This document shows, piece after piece, positions 7,728 through 11,304 of a stretch of 11,304 nt of DNA. Both the position numbers and the translations under genes were made by a program. Numbering within the stretch: position 1 is the first letter of the stretch; every line of letters starts with the position of its first letter. A model generated the notes under the pieces. It saw only the letters and a list, made by a program, of their open reading frames with translations. It was not told where the DNA came from and made no database searches. Source of the stretch: Chloroflexota bacterium (GTDB taxonomy: Bacteria; Chloroflexota; Dehalococcoidia; SM23-28-2; HRBIN24); contig JAUQPQ010000052.1 of assembly GCA_030550295.1 (NCBI GenBank), positions 1 through 11,304 of the forward strand, written 5' to 3'.

Positions 7728-7731
7728 GGTC

Positions 7732-10515
7732 ATGGTGCAGGTGCGGGGAGCGATGGGGTTATGGGCAGAGCGGTATCGGGAGAAGTGGCGATGGGATCGG
7801 GTGGTATGGGGTAGTCATGCCGTGGACTGCTACCCTGGCGGGTGCCCATGGTACGTATTCGTGCGGGATGGGCGTGTGGTGAGGGAGGAGCAAGCGGGGA
7901 CCCTTCCTCAGATAGAGGCGGGTGTCCCTGACATGAACCCCATGGGCTGTCAGAAGGGGGCCTGCTGGTCCCATCTTCTTTATGCACCCGAGAGGGTCAC
8001 CAGGCCCCTAAAGCGGGCTGGAGAACGGGGCGAGGGCAAATGGGAAGAGATCTCTTGGGATCAGGCCCTCACCGAGATAGCGGACCACATCTTAGATGCT
8101 ATGACCGAGCAGGGGCCTGAATCGGTAATCTGGCTGGGGACGCCGGAGATAGGGGCCATACCTGCCCGTGCTGCCGCCACTTACTTGGGCCATGTTACCA
8201 CCGATGGCAACGCTGAGTTCCAGGACATGAGCCCTGGCTATTACCTTACGTGGGGCGTGTTTAACCCCGTGGCCAGCATGGACGATTGGTTCCACGCCCG
8301 TCTCATCCTCATATGGCACGCCAACCCTGTCTACACCAACATCCATTGGTACCACTTCATCGCTGAGGCGCGTTATAACGGCGGCGAAGTCATTACCATC
8401 GCTCCCGACTACAGCCCCTCGGCCATCCATGCTGACTATCACATCCCTGTACGTATCGGCACTGATGCAGCCTTGGCCCTGGCCATGTGCAAGGTGATCA
8501 TAGATGAAGGCCTATACGACCGGCGCTTCGTGCAGGAGCAGACAGACCTGCCCCTACTTGTGCGCCGGGACAACGGTCGCTTCCTACGCCAAGCGGACAT
8601 GGCCGATGGGGGGCGGGAGGACCAGTTTTACTGGTGGGATGCCAAGGCCCAGATCCCCGTCCCTGCGCCCCTTACTACTTTGGCCTTGGGCGACGTCGAA
8701 CCGGCCTTAGAGGGGACATACCGGGTGCGCCTCAAGGACGGGACCGAGGTAGAGGTGGAGCCGGTGTTCCAGAGGCTCTGTCGCCGCCTAGAAGACTACC
8801 AGCCTGAGAAGGCGGCCCAGATATGCGAAGTGCGCCCGGAACTCATTCGCATGGTAGCCCGTAAGGTGGCCACTAGGCCCACCAAGATCTTCTCCGGCTG
8901 GAACCCTGGCAAGCACTACCATGGCGACCTTATGGAGCGCTCCATGGCCCTCCTTCTGGCCCTCACCGGCAACTGGGGCAAGAAAGGTACAGGCACCCGC
9001 TCCTGGGCTGTAGGGGGGAGCACGGCCTGGTTCCTCCTTCCGTTGCTGGAGAAGGCTGACCCGGCCGAGGCACGGGAGGTCTATCGTCGCCTGATCGAGG
9101 CTTTGGAGACGGTTCGCTCATTCGACCCAACCCTTACCCGGGAGATGGCACTTATAAGGGTCCAACAGGAGTTAGGCATGGCCGATCCGCGCACCCCGGG
9201 GCGTATGGTGCCGCCTGCCTTCTTGTGGTACTACCACTTCGGCTACAAGGAGCGGTGGAACCGTCGAGAGTGGCATGACCCGTCCATGAAGCGCTCCTTC
9301 GACGAGTATTTCCAGGAAGCCTTGGAGAAGGGTTGGTGGGACAGCGGCTGGGCCCGTGTTTGGCAGCAGGTAGAGCCCAGAGTGCTGATCGAGGCTGGCG
9401 GGAACGTCCTGCGTCGCCAGAGAGGGGGACAGGAGCTGCTCCTTAAGCATGCGTGGCCCAAGCTCAAGTGCATCGTCTCTATCGACTACCGTATCAACAC
9501 CACCGGCCTTTACGCCGATTACATACTGCCTGCCGCCCAGCACTATGAGAAGGTAGGCTTTAGCATGCCATCCATTCACCACCTCACCACTGTCCTTGCC
9601 GACAGGGCCGTTCCTCCCCTGGACCAGGCCAAGTCCGATTGGGAGATCGCTATCCTCCTTCTGGAGAAGGTGGAAGAGAGGGCGAGGCAGAGGGGGATAA
9701 AAGAGGTCACCAATAGGGCAGGGCAGGCCATCTCCCTAGAGGGGCTTGCAGAGAGGGCCACCCTTGGCGGCGCCATCCGCGATGAAGATGCCCGGATGGA
9801 CCTCATCCTGCGCTCCGATGCCGCCATCGGCATCCTATCTGGGGATGCTTCGCTGGCGAAGTTGCGCCAGGTGGGCCATATGCGCTGGCGTCGCCTAGGG
9901 CTCTTGGGCCATGGCCCCAGCCAGGCAGCCGATATACGCCCCCACGAGACCTTTAGCCCCTTCCGATGGCACGTGGAAGATAAGCTTCCCTATGCCACCC
10001 TCACCAGGAGGGCCCAGTTCTACATAGACCACGAGTGGTTCCTGGAGGCGGGGGAGGAGCTGCCCTGCCACAAGGAGGTGCCTCCCATGGGTGGAAATTA
10101 TCCCTTCCGCCTCACCAGCGGCCACAATCGCTGGAGCATCCACTCTATGAACCAGACCAATAAGATTATCCTCAATACCCATCGGGGCGAGCCCTTCGCC
10201 TTCATCAACAACAGGGATGCCGAGGCCAAAGGGATCAAGAACGGGGACTACATACGCATCTACAACGATTGCGGCTCCATGATCATCCAGGCCAAGGTCT
10301 CGCCTGCTGTGCGACCGGGACAGATCATCGTCTACAACGGTTGGGAGCCGTATACCCACCGCCGCTGGTACAGCGAGTCCGACCTGGAGCCGGGGATGGT
10401 CAAGTGGCTCCACCTGGCTGGGGGATATGGCCATTTACGCTATCGCCTCTTGCATTGGCAGCCTATCCCTGTAGACCGGGCCATTACTGTAGATGTAGAG
10501 AAGGTATCGCCATAA
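7732..10515 (+). CDS. Type II DMSO reductase-family molybdoenzyme, catalytic alpha subunit (alpha3)
   Basis: From the ATG chosen by its ribosome binding site this is a 927-residue alpha subunit. It is close to alpha1: both have the His-x3-Cys-x4-Cys-x34-Cys FS0 motif (here His29, Cys33, Cys38, Cys73) with Cys-Tyr-Pro-Gly, both have VPDMNPMGCQKG, and both have LTGNWGKKGTG. Asp165, in NAEFQDMSPG, is in the Mo-ligand region, matching Asp176 of alpha1. APDYSPSAIHAD and GTDAALALAM mark the cofactor-binding middle domain, and GGNVLRR precedes a DYRINTTGLYADYILPAAQHYE stretch. The C-terminal cofactor-binding domain begins near residue 792 (TSGHNRWSIHS). There is no Tat signal: the longer reading from GTG 7705 would add FAKLRRW but lacks a hydrophobic segment. 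Only 13 bases separate its TAA from beta2, so these two form an operon and probably one enzyme. No gamma gene is seen for this pair; it may lie past the window end. The substrate is unknown. Confidence 0.93.
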   Translation: MVQVRGAMGLWAERYREKWRWDRVVWGSHAVDCYPGGCPWYVFVRDGRVVREEQAGTLPQIEAGVPDMNPMGCQKGACWSHLLYAPERVTRPLKRAGERGEGKWEEISWDQALTEIADHILDAMTEQGPESVIWLGTPEIGAIPARAAATYLGHVTTDGNAEFQDMSPGYYLTWGVFNPVASMDDWFHARLILIWHANPVYTNIHWYHFIAEARYNGGEVITIAPDYSPSAIHADYHIPVRIGTDAALALAMCKVIIDEGLYDRRFVQEQTDLPLLVRRDNGRFLRQADMADGGREDQFYWWDAKAQIPVPAPLTTLALGDVEPALEGTYRVRLKDGTEVEVEPVFQRLCRRLEDYQPEKAAQICEVRPELIRMVARKVATRPTKIFSGWNPGKHYHGDLMERSMALLLALTGNWGKKGTGTRSWAVGGSTAWFLLPLLEKADPAEAREVYRRLIEALETVRSFDPTLTREMALIRVQQELGMADPRTPGRMVPPAFLWYYHFGYKERWNRREWHDPSMKRSFDEYFQEALEKGWWDSGWARVWQQVEPRVLIEAGGNVLRRQRGGQELLLKHAWPKLKCIVSIDYRINTTGLYADYILPAAQHYEKVGFSMPSIHHLTTVLADRAVPPLDQAKSDWEIAILLLEKVEERARQRGIKEVTNRAGQAISLEGLAERATLGGAIRDEDARMDLILRSDAAIGILSGDASLAKLRQVGHMRWRRLGLLGHGPSQAADIRPHETFSPFRWHVEDKLPYATLTRRAQFYIDHEWFLEAGEELPCHKEVPPMGGNYPFRLTSGHNRWSIHSMNQTNKIILNTHRGEPFAFINNRDAEAKGIKNGDYIRIYNDCGSMIIQAKVSPAVRPGQIIVYNGWEPYTHRRWYSESDLEPGMVKWLHLAGGYGHLRYRLLHWQPIPVDRAITVDVEKVSP

Positions 10516-10528
10516 GAGAGGTGCGAAG

Positions 10529-11304
10529 ATGCGCCAGATAGCTTGGGTGTTCGACCTCAATAAGTGCATTGGCTGTCAGACGTGCTCTGTGGCCTGCAAG
10601 GTCCTATGGACTCAGGAAGAAGGCACCGATCATATGTGGTGGATGACGGTCAATACCATGCCTGGGGAGGGGACGCCTAAGGGCTGGGAGCGCATGGGGG
10701 GAGGATATAAAAATGGCCAGCTCCAGCTGGGCCATCTCCCCACGGAGGAAGAGTTCGGGGGCGGCTGGGACTACAACTGGGACGAGATCTTAAGAGGGGG
10801 TAAAGGCCGGGAAGCGGTCTTCACTAAGGTCAAGGGTAGTCCCATCTGGGGGCCTAACTGGGACGAGGACGAGGGAGGAGGTGAGTGGCCTAACGCCTAC
10901 TTCTTTTACTTGCCTAGGCTCTGCAATCACTGCTCTCGCCCCTCTTGCCTAGAGGCCTGCCCCCACGGCGCCATCTTCAAGAGGGAGGAGGATGGCCTAG
11001 TCTTGCGCGATGAGTCCCTCTGCCATGGGGAGCAGCTGTGTGCCCGTGCCTGCCCCTACAAGAAGATATACTTCAACCAAGTGCGAGGCATAAGCCAACA
11101 CTGCATAGGTTGTTTTCCCCGCATCGAGCAGGGGGTAGCGCCAGCCTGCGTGCGCCAGTGTCCCGGGCGGGCAGTATGGGTAGGCTTCTTGGACGACGAG
11201 GAGGGGGCCGTATATAAGCTAGTGCGCAAATGGCAGGTGGCCTTGCCGCTTCACCCTGAATTTGGCACTCACCCCAACGTCTACTACGTGCCCCCCCTTG
11301 CGCC
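10529..11304 (+). CDS. Iron-sulfur beta subunit of type II DMSO reductase-family enzyme (beta2), 3' end outside window
   Basis: From the ATG at 10529, preceded by GAGAGGTG (10516-10523), the frame stays open for 258 codons to the window end. The protein starts MRQIAWVFDLNKCIGCQTC, parallel to beta1. Cys groups: I Cys13, 16, 19, 23; II Cys132, 135, 140, 144; III Cys165, Glu168, Cys171, Cys175; IV Cys192, 195, 207, 211. Glu168 stands where beta1 has Cys173 and NarH has Trp, so cluster III/II is predicted to be [3Fe-4S] or to have a Glu ligand. The extra Cys194 of beta1 is Ser here. Compared with beta1, about 90 residues should be missing at the C-terminus. Thirteen bases after alpha3, it is the natural partner of alpha3 and perhaps also of the orphan alpha1. 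Bases 11117-11235 are nearly identical to beta1, unlike the rest of the gene. Confidence 0.92.
   Translation, partial: MRQIAWVFDLNKCIGCQTCSVACKVLWTQEEGTDHMWWMTVNTMPGEGTPKGWERMGGGYKNGQLQLGHLPTEEEFGGGWDYNWDEILRGGKGREAVFTKVKGSPIWGPNWDEDEGGGEWPNAYFFYLPRLCNHCSRPSCLEACPHGAIFKREEDGLVLRDESLCHGEQLCARACPYKKIYFNQVRGISQHCIGCFPRIEQGVAPACVRQCPGRAVWVGFLDDEEGAVYKLVRKWQVALPLHPEFGTHPNVYYVPPLA
11117..11235 (+). repeat. Copy 2 of 119-bp near-identical tract shared by beta1 and beta2
   Basis: This is the counterpart of 7213-7331, in the same orientation, 3904 bases downstream and in the same codon frame. It encodes residues 197 to about 236 of beta2. Only base 11140 differs. Such direct repeats are both a mark of recent exchange between the two beta genes and a possible site for deletion of the alpha3 gene by recombination. 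Confidence 0.9.

Noticed and set aside
7705..7731. GTG at 7705 as the alpha3 start, giving an N-terminal RR that could suggest a Tat signal
   Set aside because: The strong ribosome binding site is at 7719-7727, downstream of this GTG, and no hydrophobic stretch follows the RR.
9895..10434. 179-codon - strand reading frame opposite alpha3
   Set aside because: Antisense to the conserved C-terminal cofactor-binding domain of alpha3, with no ribosome binding site or known motif. The same applies to the shorter antisense frames at 2193-2696, 5190-5612, 5646-6089 and 9172-9582.
192..10515. Annotating the alpha subunits as nitrate reductase NarG
   Set aside because: They are about 930 residues rather than about 1240, alpha2 is paired with a haem-b gamma subunit of the EbdC/SerC kind, and no narJ or narI gene is visible. 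A specific substrate cannot be assigned.
11020..11060. Frameshift or damage in beta2 at the missing cluster cysteine
   Set aside because: The reading frame is unbroken and aligns residue for residue with beta1 on both sides. The Cys-to-Glu change is a clean substitution.

Overview
The window is almost entirely a cluster of molybdenum oxidoreductase genes of the type II DMSO reductase family. This is the group that includes ethylbenzene dehydrogenase (EbdABC), selenate reductase (SerABC), dimethylsulfide dehydrogenase (DdhABC), chlorate reductase (ClrABC) and, more distantly, nitrate reductase NarGH. The DNA is GC-rich, uses ATA (Ile), CTA (Leu) and AGG (Arg) codons freely, and has strong AGGAGGTG-type ribosome binding sites. 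That points to a bacterium with anaerobic or facultative metabolism, possibly a Chloroflexota-like or thermophilic lineage. The taxonomic guess is weak because no marker gene is present.

Layout. Bases 1-141 hold the 3' end of a YHS-domain (metal-binding) gene on the + strand. It converges on a large catalytic (alpha) subunit gene on the - strand (192-2987, 'alpha1'), which has no beta or gamma partner of its own in view. A 210-bp divergent intergenic region (2988-3197) carries a 12-bp perfect palindrome and an inverted repeat touching the ribosome binding site of the next gene. On the + strand there follow a second alpha subunit ('alpha2', 3198-5993), a haem-b gamma subunit (5990-6613) and an iron-sulfur beta subunit ('beta1', 6610-7659). 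These three are joined by GTGA stop/start overlaps. After a 72-bp gap with a candidate promoter come a third alpha subunit ('alpha3', 7732-10515) and a second beta subunit ('beta2', from 10529, cut by the window end).

How they would work together. By family knowledge, each alpha carries bis-molybdopterin guanine dinucleotide plus one N-terminal Fe-S cluster (FS0). Electrons then pass through four Fe-S clusters in beta to haem b in gamma. Alpha1 and alpha3 are closely related to each other (shared Cys-Tyr-Pro-Gly cluster motif), whereas alpha2 is a different subtype. The beta subunits differ at one cluster ligand: Cys173 in beta1 and Glu168 in beta2. This predicts four [4Fe-4S] clusters in one and a [3Fe-4S] (or Glu-ligated) cluster in the other. 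None of the alpha subunits nor gamma has a recognisable export signal, unlike the well-studied periplasmic members, so the complexes may be cytoplasmic. The substrate cannot be read from sequence; hydrocarbon hydroxylation or oxyanion/sulfur redox chemistry are the family options.

Most noteworthy: three catalytic subunits share two beta and one visible gamma subunit; a 119-bp nearly identical tract in the two otherwise divergent beta genes looks like recent gene conversion; and the paired beta genes show the Cys/Glu ligand switch. No RNA genes, insertion sequences, CRISPR arrays or maturation chaperone genes were seen, and no gene-free stretch exceeds 300 bases.
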